Assembly (NCBI RefSeq): GCF_008329565.1
Contig: NZ_NPKT01000023.1
Span: 1-64,000, forward strand
DNA length: 64,000 nucleotides
DNA from: Mycolicibacterium sp. P1-5
GTDB lineage: Bacteria > Actinomycetota > Actinomycetes > Mycobacteriales > Mycobacteriaceae
Direction: 5' to 3'
Within the stretch, counting starts at the first letter, position 1. The number at the start of each line of letters is the position of its first letter. This document shows, piece by piece, positions 1-8,857 of the stretch. The notes under the pieces are model-generated. The model ran no database searches. It worked only from the letters and a program-made list of their open reading frames with translations, and was not told where the DNA came from. The position numbers and the translations under genes were made by a program.

Positions 1-92
1 AAACGCCCGGACCCATCCCGAACCCGGAAGCTAAGCCTACCAGCGCCGATGATACTACCCCTCCGGGTGGAAAAGTAGGACACCGCCGAACA
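1..92 (+). rRNA. rrf: 5S ribosomal RNA, 3' part
   Basis: The window opens inside a 5S rRNA. The stretch from CGCCCGG through CCCATCCCGAACCCGGAAG to the closing CACCGCCGAACA matches the conserved actinobacterial 5S core. About 25 bases of the 5' end lie before the window. It is the last gene of an rRNA operon read to the right, and a strong hairpin terminator follows directly. The exact 3' end is placed by comparison from memory. Confidence 0.93.
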
Positions 93-102
93 CAATTTAA
101 GT

Positions 103-136
103 CCTGTGCCCCCTAATTCCGATTAGGGGGCACAGG
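103..136. terminator. rRNA operon terminator
   Basis: This is a perfect 15-bp stem. Bases 103-117 pair with 122-136 around the loop TCCG, and a short T-containing tail (CATTTGT) follows. It lies between the 5S rRNA and the end of ogt, which converge on it, so it probably stops transcription from both sides. Confidence 0.9.
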
Positions 137-153
137 CATTTGTATATCCAATG

Positions 154-660
154 TCAATCGAATAGCGAGAGATCGGCCGGCATGCGGCTTTTCTCGAGTG
201 CCAAGAGTGCGCGCTTTCGATCAATTCCGCCGCCATATCCTGTCAATCCGCCACTTGCGCCGATAACACGATGGCAGGGCACGATAATTCCGATCGGGTT
301 GCGGCCATTGGCCAATCCAACCGCTCGCGATGCACCCGGCGATCCGATTTGCATCGCGATTTCACCGTACGATCGCGTCTCGCCATAAGGAATTGTGCGA
401 AGGGCCGCCCACACTTTCCGCTGGAATTCGGTCCCACCGAGATCCAGCTCGAGCTCGAATTCGGTCAGGTCGCCGGTGAAATAGGCTGCCAGCTGCTCGA
501 CCGCGCCGGCGAATATTTTGTTGTCGGACTCCGCCCAGTCGGAACGATCCGGTTCGTGCGTCTGGTCCACCATCCGCAGATGCCGCAGTGTCGATCCCGT
601 GCCCGCCAGCGTGAGCGGCCCTACCGGGCTGTCGATGATTCGGTACCGCATTGTTGTCAT
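154..660 (-). CDS. ogt: Methylated-DNA--protein-cysteine methyltransferase
   Basis: Suicide repair protein that moves methyl groups from O6-methylguanine (and O4-methylthymine) in DNA onto its own cysteine. The 168-residue product carries the family motif PCHRVIG with acceptor Cys129, and an upstream arginine-containing recognition helix (SRAVGLANGRNPIG). The ATG at 660-658 overlaps the alkA stop as ATGA, which fixes this start and indicates translational coupling. A longer upstream reading frame lies wholly within alkA and is not needed. The neighbouring Ada-AlkA fusion makes this a two-gene alkylation-repair operon, probably methylation-inducible through the Ada domain (inference). It converges on the rRNA terminator. 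Confidence 0.96.
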   Translation of the reverse strand: MTTMRYRIIDSPVGPLTLAGTGSTLRHLRMVDQTHEPDRSDWAESDNKIFAGAVEQLAAYFTGDLTEFELELDLGGTEFQRKVWAALRTIPYGETRSYGEIAMQIGSPGASRAVGLANGRNPIGIIVPCHRVIGASGGLTGYGGGIDRKRALLALEKSRMPADLSLFD

Positions 661-2147
661 CCCATCGTCTCCTTCGGTGGCCAGTGATTTACCGAGTGGT
701 CCAGGCTCGTCCAAAGATGCTGCACCGCGTACGACCGCCATGGTCGCCAGCGTGCACTGTGTGCGGTCAGCGCCCGTACATCGCTCTCCAGGTCGAGTTG
801 TTCGACCGCGAGCCGCACGCCGAGATCGCCGGCCGGGAAGGCATCGGGATCGCCGAGCCCTCGCATCGCCACGACCTCGGCCGTCCACGGCCCGATTCCG
901 GGCAGCGCCAGCAGCTGCTGCCGTGCCTGATCCCAGTCACACCCGGGGTTCAGTGTCAGCTCGCCACTGCTCAGGGCCGCGATCAGCGCGGAAACCGACC
1001 GACGGCGGGATGCCGGCATGGCCAGATGGGCCGGGTCGATATCGGCCAGCTGGGCGGTGCTCGGGAAGGTGTGCGTCAGACCGCCGTGCGGATCGGTCAC
1101 TGCAGTGCCGTAGGCGGCGACCAGCCGGCCCGCATGAGTGCGTGCGGCCTTGAGTGACACCTGCTGACCGAGCACCACCCGCAGCGCGAGTTCGGCCTCG
1201 TCCACCGTGCCCGGGATCCGTTGCCCGGGCGCTTTGCGAACCAGCGCCGCGAGATCCGAATCGGCGGACAGGGCGTCGACGACCGCCTCCGGATCCGCAT
1301 CGAGATCGAGCAGCCGCCGGCACCGCGCGATGGCGCTGGTCAGATCCCGCAGATCCTCGAGAAACAGCCGGCACTGGACGTGGTCATCGTGCGGAGTCAG
1401 GCCCACCACCGCATTCCCGTGCGGTAACCGCAGCGTCCGCCGAAATGCGCCTTCGCGGAATTCTTCGACGCCCGGCACGGCGCTGGCCGCCAGATGGCCG
1501 AACAGTCCCTCGAACGCGAACGGGGTACGCACCGGAAGCCGCAGTGTCAACGGTCCGGGCCCCGCGGGCGTCGACTCCGGGCGTGCGCGTGAGCGCCGCC
1601 GTAACTCGGTAGGGGTGAGATCGGAGACGGTGCGGACGGTGTCGTTGAACTGCCGGATACTCGCGAACCCCGCCGCGAAGGCCACGTCGGCGAACGGCAA
1701 CTCGGTCGTCTCGATGAGCACGCGGGCGGCCTGCGCGCGTTGGGCCCGCGCCAGCGCCAGCGGATTCGCGCCCACCTCGGACTGCAGGATGCGCTGCAAC
1801 TGGCGTGCCGTGTATCCGAGCCGCACCGACAGGCCCGCGACGCCCTCCCGGTCGACGACGCCGTCGCCGATGAGGCGCATTGCGCGCGCGACGACGTCGC
1901 CCCGCACGTTCCACGCCGGAGAGCCCGGCGACGCATCGGGTCTGCATCGTTTGCACGCACGGAAGCCGGCTGCCTGAGCGGCGGCCGAGGTGGCGTAGAA
2001 ACGCAGATTGCGGGCGTAAGGCGGCCGCGCCGGGCAACTGGGCCGGCAATAGATACCCGTGGTCAGGACCGCCGTGACAAACCAACCGTCGAACCGGGCG
2101 TCCTTGGATTGGACGGCCCGGTAGCAGCGGTCAAAATCGTCGTGCAC
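657..2147 (-). CDS. alkA: Ada metal-binding/AraC domain fused to AlkA DNA-3-methyladenine glycosylase
   Basis: 496-residue fusion. The N-terminus is an Ada zinc domain with Cys34 (in CRPSC), Cys38, Cys65 and Cys68. Cys34 should be the methylphosphotriester acceptor. An AraC-type helix-turn-helix follows at roughly residues 85-185, ending near FASIRQFNDTVR. The C-terminal half is an AlkA-like glycosylase with the helix-hairpin-helix LPGIGPWTAEVVAMR and a downstream Asp in DAFPAGDLG. It should both sense methylation and excise 3-methyladenine. The GTG start at 2147 is chosen because the Ada domain begins directly (HDDFDRCYRAV); upstream residues look non-coding. It is cotranscribed with ogt (4-base overlap). 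Confidence 0.93.
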   Translation of the reverse strand: MHDDFDRCYRAVQSKDARFDGWFVTAVLTTGIYCRPSCPARPPYARNLRFYATSAAAQAAGFRACKRCRPDASPGSPAWNVRGDVVARAMRLIGDGVVDREGVAGLSVRLGYTARQLQRILQSEVGANPLALARAQRAQAARVLIETTELPFADVAFAAGFASIRQFNDTVRTVSDLTPTELRRRSRARPESTPAGPGPLTLRLPVRTPFAFEGLFGHLAASAVPGVEEFREGAFRRTLRLPHGNAVVGLTPHDDHVQCRLFLEDLRDLTSAIARCRRLLDLDADPEAVVDALSADSDLAALVRKAPGQRIPGTVDEAELALRVVLGQQVSLKAARTHAGRLVAAYGTAVTDPHGGLTHTFPSTAQLADIDPAHLAMPASRRRSVSALIAALSSGELTLNPGCDWDQARQQLLALPGIGPWTAEVVAMRGLGDPDAFPAGDLGVRLAVEQLDLESDVRALTAHSARWRPWRSYAVQHLWTSLDHSVNHWPPKETMG

Positions 2148-2335
2148 ACCATCAGGCTTACACGCGCACACCGACACCACTGGCGGAAAACGGACATCGC
2201 TGTCGGCGCGCGGAGAGACCCGTTGAGCGGAAACCCGGAGCGGCATCGCGGTCCTGTCGCACCCTGTACGGGTGTATAGCAGTCATTTCGACTGCCGATG
2301 AGTCGATTGACCAGAAGGTCAGGTGGCCCCAGAGA

Positions 2336-3082
2336 TCAGGACAATGCCAGGCCCGCGACGATGAGCCAGATCGCAACGTAGTGGCATGTCGCGGCAGCGG
2401 CGGTGAACGCATGAAAAAACTCGTGATAGCCGAAAGACGCGGGCCACGGATTGGGCCAGCGCAGCCCGTAGAGCACAGCGCCGATGTTGTACAGCACCCC
2501 GCCTGCGATGAGGAGGCCGACGACTGTCAATCCGGCGCCGTCGAGAAGCACTCGGGCGAACCCGATCGCGGCGTAACCGAGCATCAAATACAGCGGTATG
2601 CCGATCCACCGCGGCGCCGAGGGCCACATCATCTTGAGCGCAATGCCCGCTGCCCCACCGACACACACGATCGTCAGCACCCGGGTGGCGGTCTGCGGCG
2701 GCATCGCCAGGACGGCGATCGGGAAGTAGGTCCCGACGATGAAGACGAAGATCATCGAGTGGTCGGCGCGCTTCATCCACTTCCGCGCTCGCGGCGAGCG
2801 CCACCGTACGAGGTGATATGTCGCACTCACCCCGAACATCGCGACAATGGTCGTCGTGTAAATCGTTGTCACCCATGCCGCGTTCGGCGACGCCGCGGCG
2901 AAGGCCGCTCGCACCAGGGCCGCACTGGCGATGATGGCGACTACGGCCGACGACAAGTGAATCCAGCCGCGCACCCTTGGTGTGCCGAGCGCCTCGACGA
3001 TGGCCTCGGTTCCGGTCGCGGCTGGTGGCACTGCAGGAACGGAAGGCACCGGAGGCAGTAGTGGCGTTGCTTCCTCGAACAT
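2336..3082 (-). CDS. Hemolysin III / PAQR-family membrane protein
   Basis: About 248-residue integral membrane protein with seven predicted hydrophobic segments. The family's metal-site motifs are visible: SATYH near residue 85, a central D-H-S (KRADHSMIF), and HEFFHAF near the C-terminus. PAQR/Hly-III proteins are membrane hydrolase-like or receptor-like proteins whose bacterial role is poorly defined. The first 30 residues are Pro-rich and probably cytosolic. The ATG at 3082 overlaps the cyclase stop by one base; a GTG one codon upstream (3085) is also possible. It is translationally coupled to the adenylate cyclase. Confidence 0.85.
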   Translation of the reverse strand: MFEEATPLLPPVPSVPAVPPAATGTEAIVEALGTPRVRGWIHLSSAVVAIIASAALVRAAFAAASPNAAWVTTIYTTTIVAMFGVSATYHLVRWRSPRARKWMKRADHSMIFVFIVGTYFPIAVLAMPPQTATRVLTIVCVGGAAGIALKMMWPSAPRWIGIPLYLMLGYAAIGFARVLLDGAGLTVVGLLIAGGVLYNIGAVLYGLRWPNPWPASFGYHEFFHAFTAAAATCHYVAIWLIVAGLALS

Positions 3083-4686
3083 CACGCAGGCACGGCCAAC
3101 CGGGTCGGCTCTTCGTAGCCCCGCAACGTCACCGAGTCACCGAGGACCCAGTGGGCACGCTCCTGCTCGCCGGCGCACTCGACCGTCGACGCCGTCACCA
3201 GCAGGCGACTCTCGGTGAACTTGGCCAGCTCTGATAGACGTGCGGCTACGTTGACCGGACCACCGATCACCGTGTACTCGAATCGCTCATTTGCCCCCAC
3301 ATTGCCGGCCACCACCTGACCGGCCGCCACCCCAAGACCAGCGGGGCACTCGGGTACCTCCCGCTCGAGCCGCGCCATGATCGTACGGGCCGCGGCCAGC
3401 GCGTCGTCTTCGGGGTTGTCCAGCGTGACGGGGGCGCCGAACACCGCCAACGTCGCATCGCCTTCGAACTTGTTCAGCAGCCCGCGATGCCGGTTGACCT
3501 CCTCGACGATCACGGCGAAGAACCGGTTCAGCAATTCGACCACCTCGATGGGGGGCAGGCTGCCGACCAGCTGCGTCGATCCGACGATGTCGACGAAAAG
3601 CACTGCGACATGGCGTTCTTCGCCCCCGAGCTGGGGTCGCTGCAGCTCGGCGGCCGCGGCGACCTCGCGGCCGACATGGCGGCCGAACAGGTCGCGCACC
3701 CGTTCGCGTTCCCGTAGCCCGGCCACCATCGAGTTGAAACCTCGTTGCAGTTCCCCGAGTTCAGTGCCGTCGAAGACCACTGTGCTGGCGTTGAGATCAC
3801 CGTCCTCGACGCGTTTGAGGGCTGAGCGCACCACCCGCACCGGAGTTGCGATGAGCCAGGCCAGAATCCACATCAGGGCGAAGCCGAAGACCAGAGTGAC
3901 GACCGAGGTGATCACGATCGCGACTTCCAGTTGCGTCTTGGTCATATTGTCCAAGACCAGCGAAATCAGGGCACTCAGACCGATGCCGATCACCGGCACG
4001 CCAGAGCCCAGCATCCAGACCGTCAGCGTGCGGCCCATGATCCCGGGCGCAAACCGGTGCGGTGGCGGCCCCGCTGCCAGGGCCAGCGCCGCCACCGGGC
4101 GCAGCGCGAACTCGGTGGCCAGATAGGCGCCCGTCGAGACGAGAACACCCGAGAAACCCGTGACGAGCGCGACCCGGGGGATGAAGTCGGTGTCGAAGAG
4201 CCCATAGAGGATCGTGAACGCCACCGTGCCCACCGCCCACAGCGACAGCTGGGCGATCGCGACGCGCCACGGAGTGAAGAACGCGTTGCGCTGGTCGGCG
4301 CGGGTCGGTGTCCGTCCTTCGGCGGCCCATCGCAGGTCGTTGACCGTGCGGGTGGTGATCCACCAGCTGCCGAATGCGAGCGCGGCGGCGGCGTAGGCGG
4401 GCGCGACGATATAGGTGAGCCAGGCCGGCACATCGGTGAACACGCTGGGCACCGGATAGGCCACGCTGACCAGAACGGCGGCCACCACGATGCCGATGAC
4501 GTTCACCGTCAACAGCGACACGGTGACCAGCGTTTGGATCCGGATTCGGCGGCGCGCGGGGCTTTCGCTGACCCTGCCCAGGATCAGCGAGCCGTATGCG
4601 GGTGCGCCGGCCAGCCGGCCGCTCTGCCGAGTCACCCGTTCCAGAACCCGGCCCAACCGCTGCGCGACGCTCGGATGGGAAGTCAT
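3082..4686 (-). CDS. Membrane adenylate cyclase, class III, with HAMP domain
   Basis: Makes cAMP from ATP at the membrane. The 534-residue protein has about six membrane segments (about 52-280), a HAMP linker (about 275-330) and a class III cyclase domain (about 355-530). Metal-binding Asp366 (FVDIVGST) and Asp410, substrate Lys406 (LLNKFEGD), Thr472 in the adenine-specifying position, and transition-state Asn479 and Arg483 are all present, so it should be active. Thr instead of Asp is typical of class IIIb cyclases. It matches the layout of the M. tuberculosis Rv1318c-Rv1320c group, where three such genes stand in tandem; here there is one. It is divergent from nucS. Confidence 0.93.
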   Translation of the reverse strand: MTSHPSVAQRLGRVLERVTRQSGRLAGAPAYGSLILGRVSESPARRRIRIQTLVTVSLLTVNVIGIVVAAVLVSVAYPVPSVFTDVPAWLTYIVAPAYAAAALAFGSWWITTRTVNDLRWAAEGRTPTRADQRNAFFTPWRVAIAQLSLWAVGTVAFTILYGLFDTDFIPRVALVTGFSGVLVSTGAYLATEFALRPVAALALAAGPPPHRFAPGIMGRTLTVWMLGSGVPVIGIGLSALISLVLDNMTKTQLEVAIVITSVVTLVFGFALMWILAWLIATPVRVVRSALKRVEDGDLNASTVVFDGTELGELQRGFNSMVAGLRERERVRDLFGRHVGREVAAAAELQRPQLGGEERHVAVLFVDIVGSTQLVGSLPPIEVVELLNRFFAVIVEEVNRHRGLLNKFEGDATLAVFGAPVTLDNPEDDALAAARTIMARLEREVPECPAGLGVAAGQVVAGNVGANERFEYTVIGGPVNVAARLSELAKFTESRLLVTASTVECAGEQERAHWVLGDSVTLRGYEEPTRLAVPA

Positions 4687-4736
4687 GGTGGTGTCAGCCT
4701 AAGTCGCCGCGAGCCGCAGACCCCTAAGCTTGTGCG

Positions 4737-5411
4737 GTGCGCCTCGTGATCGCCCAATGCACCGTCGACTATCTCGGTCGCCTCACCGCCCACTTGCCCT
4801 CGGCTCGCCGGCTGCTGCTGATCAAGGCCGACGGCTCGGTCAGCATCCACGCCGACGACCGTGCGTACAAGCCGCTGAACTGGATGAGCCCGCCCTGCTG
4901 GCTGACCGAGGAGGCGAAGGGCGAGTCTTTGTCGGTGTGGGTGGTGGAGAACAAGGCCGGTGAGCAGCTGCGGATCACGATCGAAAGCATTGAGCACGAC
5001 TCCAGCCACGAGCTCGGGATCGATCCGGGTTTGGTGAAGGACGGGGTCGAAGCCCATCTACAGAAGCTGCTCGCCGAGCACATCGAGCTCCTCGGCGACG
5101 GCTACACCCTGGTCCGCCGGGAGTTCATGACTGCCATCGGCCCGGTCGACATTCTGTGCCGAGACAACGAGGGCCGCACGGTGGCGGTGGAGATCAAGCG
5201 CCGCGGTGAGATCGACGGCGTCGAGCAGCTGACGCGTTACCTTGAGCTACTCAACCGGGACAGCCTGCTGGCGCCCGTCAGTGGGGTGTTCGCCGCCCAG
5301 CAGATCAAGCCGCAGGCCCGGACGCTGGCCGCTGATCGCGGGATTCGTTGTCTCACTTTGGATTACGATGTCATGCGCGGGATGGACAGCGACGAGTTCC
5401 GGCTCTTCTGA
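4737..5411 (+). CDS. nucS: Mismatch-specific endonuclease NucS (EndoMS)
   Basis: Non-canonical mismatch-repair nuclease of actinobacteria, which lack MutS/MutL. It cuts both strands at certain mismatches. The 224-residue length is typical. The C-terminal PD-(D/E)XK nuclease core is visible as Asp138 (GPVDIL), Glu152 and Lys154 (VEIKRRG). The protein ends in an acidic-hydrophobic tail (DEFRLF) of the kind used to bind the sliding clamp. GTG start at 4737; only 50 bp separate it from the divergent cyclase gene. The next gene overlaps its stop by one base. Confidence 0.96.
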   Translation: MRLVIAQCTVDYLGRLTAHLPSARRLLLIKADGSVSIHADDRAYKPLNWMSPPCWLTEEAKGESLSVWVVENKAGEQLRITIESIEHDSSHELGIDPGLVKDGVEAHLQKLLAEHIELLGDGYTLVRREFMTAIGPVDILCRDNEGRTVAVEIKRRGEIDGVEQLTRYLELLNRDSLLAPVSGVFAAQQIKPQARTLAADRGIRCLTLDYDVMRGMDSDEFRLF

Positions 5412-5728
5412 TGCCTCGGCGCCGGCCAAGTCGCCGTAAGGACAGCGGTTTTCCGCCACTTCCCCTGCAGCGCCGCATCGAGCCGGGTGCCGACGGATTC
5501 GACTACGAGGTGCGATCGATACCGGCGAGGCGCGCAGTCAAGATCTACCGGTGCCCCGGCTGCGATCACGAAATTCGTCCGGGCATCGCGCATGTGGCGG
5601 TATGGCGGGCCGGTGAAGGGGCCGAAGAAGGGATGGCCGGGCAGGCCGCGCTCGAGGATAGGCGGCACTGGCACACCGCGTGCTGGGCCAACCGCGCCAA
5701 CCGCGGTCCGACCCGGAAGTGGTCGTAG
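5411..5728 (+). CDS. Small conserved protein with putative zinc-binding Cys/His pairs
   Basis: 105-residue basic protein of unknown function, corresponding in position to Rv1322. It has CPGCDHEIRPGIAH followed by HWHTACW near the end, a spacing that suggests one zinc site. The N-terminus is Arg/Lys-rich. The ATG overlaps the nucS TGA (TGATG), so the two genes are translationally coupled. A link to DNA repair is therefore plausible but only inferred from context. Confidence 0.8.
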   Translation: MPRRRPSRRKDSGFPPLPLQRRIEPGADGFDYEVRSIPARRAVKIYRCPGCDHEIRPGIAHVAVWRAGEGAEEGMAGQAALEDRRHWHTACWANRANRGPTRKWS

Positions 5729-5760
5729 GACCGCCGCCAGGCAATCCGATCGCGTGTGAC

Positions 5761-6231
5761 CTAGTGAGATGCGGCCGGTTCGACGAGTTCCACCAGAACG
5801 CCGCCGGCATCCTTCGGGTGAATGAAGTTGATCCGCGAGTTCGCGGTTCCGCGGCGCGGTGCGTCGTAGATCAACCGAACGCCTTGGTCGCGCAGCTGCT
5901 CGGAGATGGCGTCCAGATCACTGACCCGATAGGCCATCTGCTGGATGCCGGGGCCGCGCTTGTCGATGAACTTGGCGATGGTCGACGTCTCGTCGAGCGG
6001 GGCCATGAGCTGGATCTGGGCGCAGTCGGCCGTCGCGTTCTTCAACGACAGCATGGCCTCGCGAATGCCCTGATCGGTGTTGATCTCCTCGTGCACCAGA
6101 ATCATGCCGAGGTGCTCGTGGTACCACTGGATCGCCGCATCGAGATCCGGCACCGCGATGCCGACATGGTCGACGGCGGTGACGAGCGAACTGGCCAGGA
6201 CTGGACGGGCGTCAACTTGCTCAGCAGTCAT
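5761..6231 (-). CDS. mce: Methylmalonyl-CoA epimerase
   Basis: Interconverts (2R)- and (2S)-methylmalonyl-CoA, linking propionyl-CoA metabolism to methylmalonyl-CoA mutase. The 156-residue protein is a vicinal-oxygen-chelate (glyoxalase) fold: VDHVGIAVPDLDAAIQWY near residue 20, and the C-terminal INFIHPKDAGGVLVELVE. The metal-ligand His and Glu expected for the family are visible in these two motifs. ATG at 6231 is chosen; the upstream extension is Pro/Arg-rich and non-conserved in appearance. Divergent from fadA4 with 92 bp between starts, a shared control region. Confidence 0.92.
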   Translation of the reverse strand: MTAEQVDARPVLASSLVTAVDHVGIAVPDLDAAIQWYHEHLGMILVHEEINTDQGIREAMLSLKNATADCAQIQLMAPLDETSTIAKFIDKRGPGIQQMAYRVSDLDAISEQLRDQGVRLIYDAPRRGTANSRINFIHPKDAGGVLVELVEPAASH

Positions 6232-6323
6232 AACGCAAAGGTAACCTAACCACATCGGATTCAACACTGGGGGATCCGTGGATAGCCGCATCGGGGCGGC
6301 TCGAAACGCTCTTGGAGGTAGGT

Positions 6324-7505
6324 ATGACGACGTCGGTGATCGTTGCTGGGGCACGCACTCCCATCGGCAAGCTGATGGGTTCACTCAAAGACTTTTCTGG
6401 CAGTGATCTGGGCGCGATCGCGATCAAGGGGGCCCTGGAGAAGGCCGGAGTGCCGGCGTCGCTGGTCGAATACGTGATCATGGGCCAGGTGCTGACCGCG
6501 GGCGCCGGACAGATGCCGGCCCGCCAGTCGGCCGTCGCCGCCGGGATCGGGTGGGACGTGCCCGCGTTGAGCATCAACAAGATGTGCCTGTCGGGGATCG
6601 ACTCCATCGCCCTGGCCGACCAGCTGATCCGGGCCGGTGAGTTCGACGTCGTCGTCGCCGGTGGCCAGGAGTCGATGACCAAGGCACCGCACCTGCTGAT
6701 CAACAGCAGGGAGGGCTACAAGTACGGCGACGTCACGATGCTCGATCACCTGGCCTACGACGGCCTGCACGACATCTTCACCGACCAGCCGATGGGAGCG
6801 CTGACCGAGCAGCGCAATGACGCCGACAAGTTCACCCGCCAAGAGCAGGACGAATTCGCCGCCACCTCGCATCAGAAGGCCGCGGCGGCCTGGAAGGACG
6901 GTGTATTCGCCGACGAGGTGGTGCCGGTCGAGATTCCGCAGCGCAAGGGCGACCCGATCGAGTTCAACTCCGACGAGGGCATCCGGGCCAACACCACGGC
7001 CGAGTCGCTATCCGGGCTGCGGCCCGCTTTCCGCAAGGACGGCACCATCACCGCCGGTTCGGCGTCGCAGTTCTCCGATGGCGGTTGCGCTGTCGTGGTG
7101 ATGAACAAGGCGAAGGCACAGGAACTCGGCTTGACGTGGCTGTGCGAGATCGGTGCCCACGGTGTGGTCGCAGGCCCGGATTCCACGCTGCAGTCCCAGC
7201 CGGCCAACGCGATCAAGAAGGCCGTCGCCCGGGAGGGCATCACCTTGGACCAGCTCGATGTGATCGAGATCAACGAGGCGTTCTCCGCCGTCGCGCTCGC
7301 CTCGACCCGGGAGCTGGGCGTGGACGCCGAGCGGGTCAACCGCAACGGCGGCGCGATCGCGGTCGGCCACCCGATCGGCATGTCGGGGGCGCGCATCACG
7401 CTGCACGCGGCGCTGGAGCTGTCCCGGCGCGGGTCGGGCTATGCCGTTGCAGCACTCTGCGGTGCCGGCGGCCAGGGCGACGCACTGATCCTGCGCGCCG
7501 GGTAG
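6324..7505 (+). CDS. fadA4: Acetyl-CoA acetyltransferase (thiolase)
   Basis: Biosynthetic-type thiolase: 2 acetyl-CoA to acetoacetyl-CoA, or thiolysis of 3-ketoacyl-CoA. 393 residues, the normal size. Nucleophile Cys88 ([10 protein letters not shown]), His349 (GHPIGMSG) and the second catalytic Cys379 (CGAGGQGD) are all present. GGAGG at 6314-6318 lies five bases before the ATG at 6324 and settles the start. By position it is the orthologue of M. tuberculosis fadA4 (Rv1323). Followed by a long hairpin that may be its terminator. Confidence 0.96.
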   Translation: MTTSVIVAGARTPIGKLMGSLKDFSGSDLGAIAIKGALEKAGVPASLVEYVIMGQVLTAGAGQMPARQSAVAAGIGWDVPALSINKMCLSGIDSIALADQLIRAGEFDVVVAGGQESMTKAPHLLINSREGYKYGDVTMLDHLAYDGLHDIFTDQPMGALTEQRNDADKFTRQEQDEFAATSHQKAAAAWKDGVFADEVVPVEIPQRKGDPIEFNSDEGIRANTTAESLSGLRPAFRKDGTITAGSASQFSDGGCAVVVMNKAKAQELGLTWLCEIGAHGVVAGPDSTLQSQPANAIKKAVAREGITLDQLDVIEINEAFSAVALASTRELGVDAERVNRNGGAIAVGHPIGMSGARITLHAALELSRRGSGYAVAALCGAGGQGDALILRAG

Positions 7506-7507
7506 CC

Positions 7508-7566
7508 GTGCCGGCGGCACACCAGGCCAACGACGCCGCGTAGTAGCTGGTGTGCCGCTGCGGCAC
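7508..7566 (+). terminator. Long bulged hairpin after fadA4
   Basis: Bases 7508-7525 (GTGCCG + GCGGCACACCAG) pair with 7547-7566 (CTGGTGTGCCGC + TG bulge + CGGCAC). This gives 18 base pairs with a two-base bulge and a 21-base loop. There is no T-run, as usual in mycobacteria. It can serve as fadA4 terminator, or as a structured leader of the next gene, whose ATG is 10 bases downstream. Confidence 0.6.
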
Positions 7567-7575
7567 AATGGCGGC

Positions 7576-7950
7576 ATGACGAGCACTTTTGACATCCGCA
7601 GCACGGCCGGACGGTTCCGGTTGGTGGCGCTGGCCGAAGCGGTGACCTGGGTTGGACTGCTGGTCGGGATGTACTTCAAGTACCTGGGCAGCCCGCGCAC
7701 CGAGATCGGGGTCAAGGTGTTCGGCATGGCCCATGGGCTGGTGTTCATCACGTTCGTGATCGCCGCTGTCTTGGCGGGGATCGCCTACAAGTGGCGCCCG
7801 ACCACATGGTTGCTCGCGTTGCTGGGCAGCATCGTGCCGCTCGGAAGTGTGATTTTCCTCATATGGGCTGATCGGACGGCCAAATTGGACGCCCGGACGG
7901 CTGATTCGGCTTCTGGCCAGCCACTCGATTCGGCGTCGTCGCCGACGTGA
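7576..7950 (+). CDS. DUF3817 membrane protein
   Basis: 124-residue protein with three membrane segments (about 13-33, 46-72, 77-97). It has the DUF3817 signature G-x-x-K near residue 33 (YFKYLG) and the central HGLVFITFVI. Function is unknown. A second DUF3817 protein is encoded in this window at 30733-31092 on the other strand. The ATG at 7576 is chosen over an upstream ATG at 7552 that falls within the hairpin. Possibly cotranscribed with the thioredoxin-like gene 13 bp downstream. Confidence 0.85.
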   Translation: MTSTFDIRSTAGRFRLVALAEAVTWVGLLVGMYFKYLGSPRTEIGVKVFGMAHGLVFITFVIAAVLAGIAYKWRPTTWLLALLGSIVPLGSVIFLIWADRTAKLDARTADSASGQPLDSASSPT

Positions 7951-7963
7951 CAGACTTGGGAAC

Positions 7964-8857
7964 GTGACGCGTCCACGCCCCCAGATGAGCCCGGCTCTGG
8001 CCGGTGCAGTCGACCTGTCCGGCCTCAAGCAACGGGCCCAGCAGCCCGCTGACGGTGCGAGCGCACCCAGCGGCGGTGTCGAGGTCACCGAGGCAAATTT
8101 CGAAGCCGAGGTGCTGGTCCAATCCGGCCAGATGCCGGTTGTCGTATTGCTCTGGTCGCCGCGCAGCGACTCCTCGGTGCAACTCGGCGAGGCTCTTGCC
8201 GCGCTGGCTGCCGACGACAACGGCAAGTGGTCGTTGGCCACCGTGAATGTCGACGTGGTGCCCCGGGTGGCGCAGATGTTCGGCATCGAGGCGGTGCCCA
8301 CGGTGGTGGCGTTGGCCGGCGGGCAGCCGCTGGCCAGCTTTCAGGGTCCGCAGCCGCCCGAGCAGTTGCGTCGCTGGGTCGACTCGCTGCTGCAGGCGAC
8401 GGCCGGGAAGCTTTCGGGCTCAAGCGATTCCGAGGAGGAGGCGCTCGTCGACCCGGCCCTGGTGCAGGCGCGTGAACTGCTTGAGGCAGGCGACTTCGCG
8501 GCCGCGGCAACCGCGTATCAGGCCATTCTCGATGCCGATCCGCAGCACGCCGAAGCCAAAGGCGCGCTGCGCCAGATGACGTTCCTTCAGCGCGCCACCG
8601 CGCATCGTCCGGACGCGGTGGCTGTCGCAGATGCGGCTCCCGACGACATCGAGGCGGCCTTCGCGGCCGCCGACGTCCAGATCCTCAATCAGGACGTCAT
8701 CCCGGCCTTCGACCGGTTGATAGCGTTGGTGCGCAAGACATCCGACGACGATCGCACCAGAGTTCGCACTCGGCTGATCGAGCTGTTCGACCTGTTCGAC
8801 CCCGCCGACCCGGACGTGATCACCGGCCGGCGCAATTTGGCCAACGCGCTGTACTAG
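7964..8857 (+). CDS. Thioredoxin-like TPR protein (YbbN/CnoX type), no CXXC
   Basis: 297 residues: a thioredoxin fold (about 38-145) followed by TPR-like helices (about 160-297). This is the architecture of the E. coli chaperone-holdase CnoX/YbbN. The active-site loop reads WSPRSDSS (64-71) where thioredoxins have WCGPC, so it cannot do dithiol chemistry; the cis-Pro segment EAVPTVVAL is kept. A chaperone or scaffolding role is likely. GTG start at 7964. It corresponds to Rv1324. Its TAG overlaps the glgB stop codon by four bases in convergent orientation. Confidence 0.9.
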   Translation: MTRPRPQMSPALAGAVDLSGLKQRAQQPADGASAPSGGVEVTEANFEAEVLVQSGQMPVVVLLWSPRSDSSVQLGEALAALAADDNGKWSLATVNVDVVPRVAQMFGIEAVPTVVALAGGQPLASFQGPQPPEQLRRWVDSLLQATAGKLSGSSDSEEEALVDPALVQARELLEAGDFAAAATAYQAILDADPQHAEAKGALRQMTFLQRATAHRPDAVAVADAAPDDIEAAFAAADVQILNQDVIPAFDRLIALVRKTSDDDRTRVRTRLIELFDLFDPADPDVITGRRNLANALY

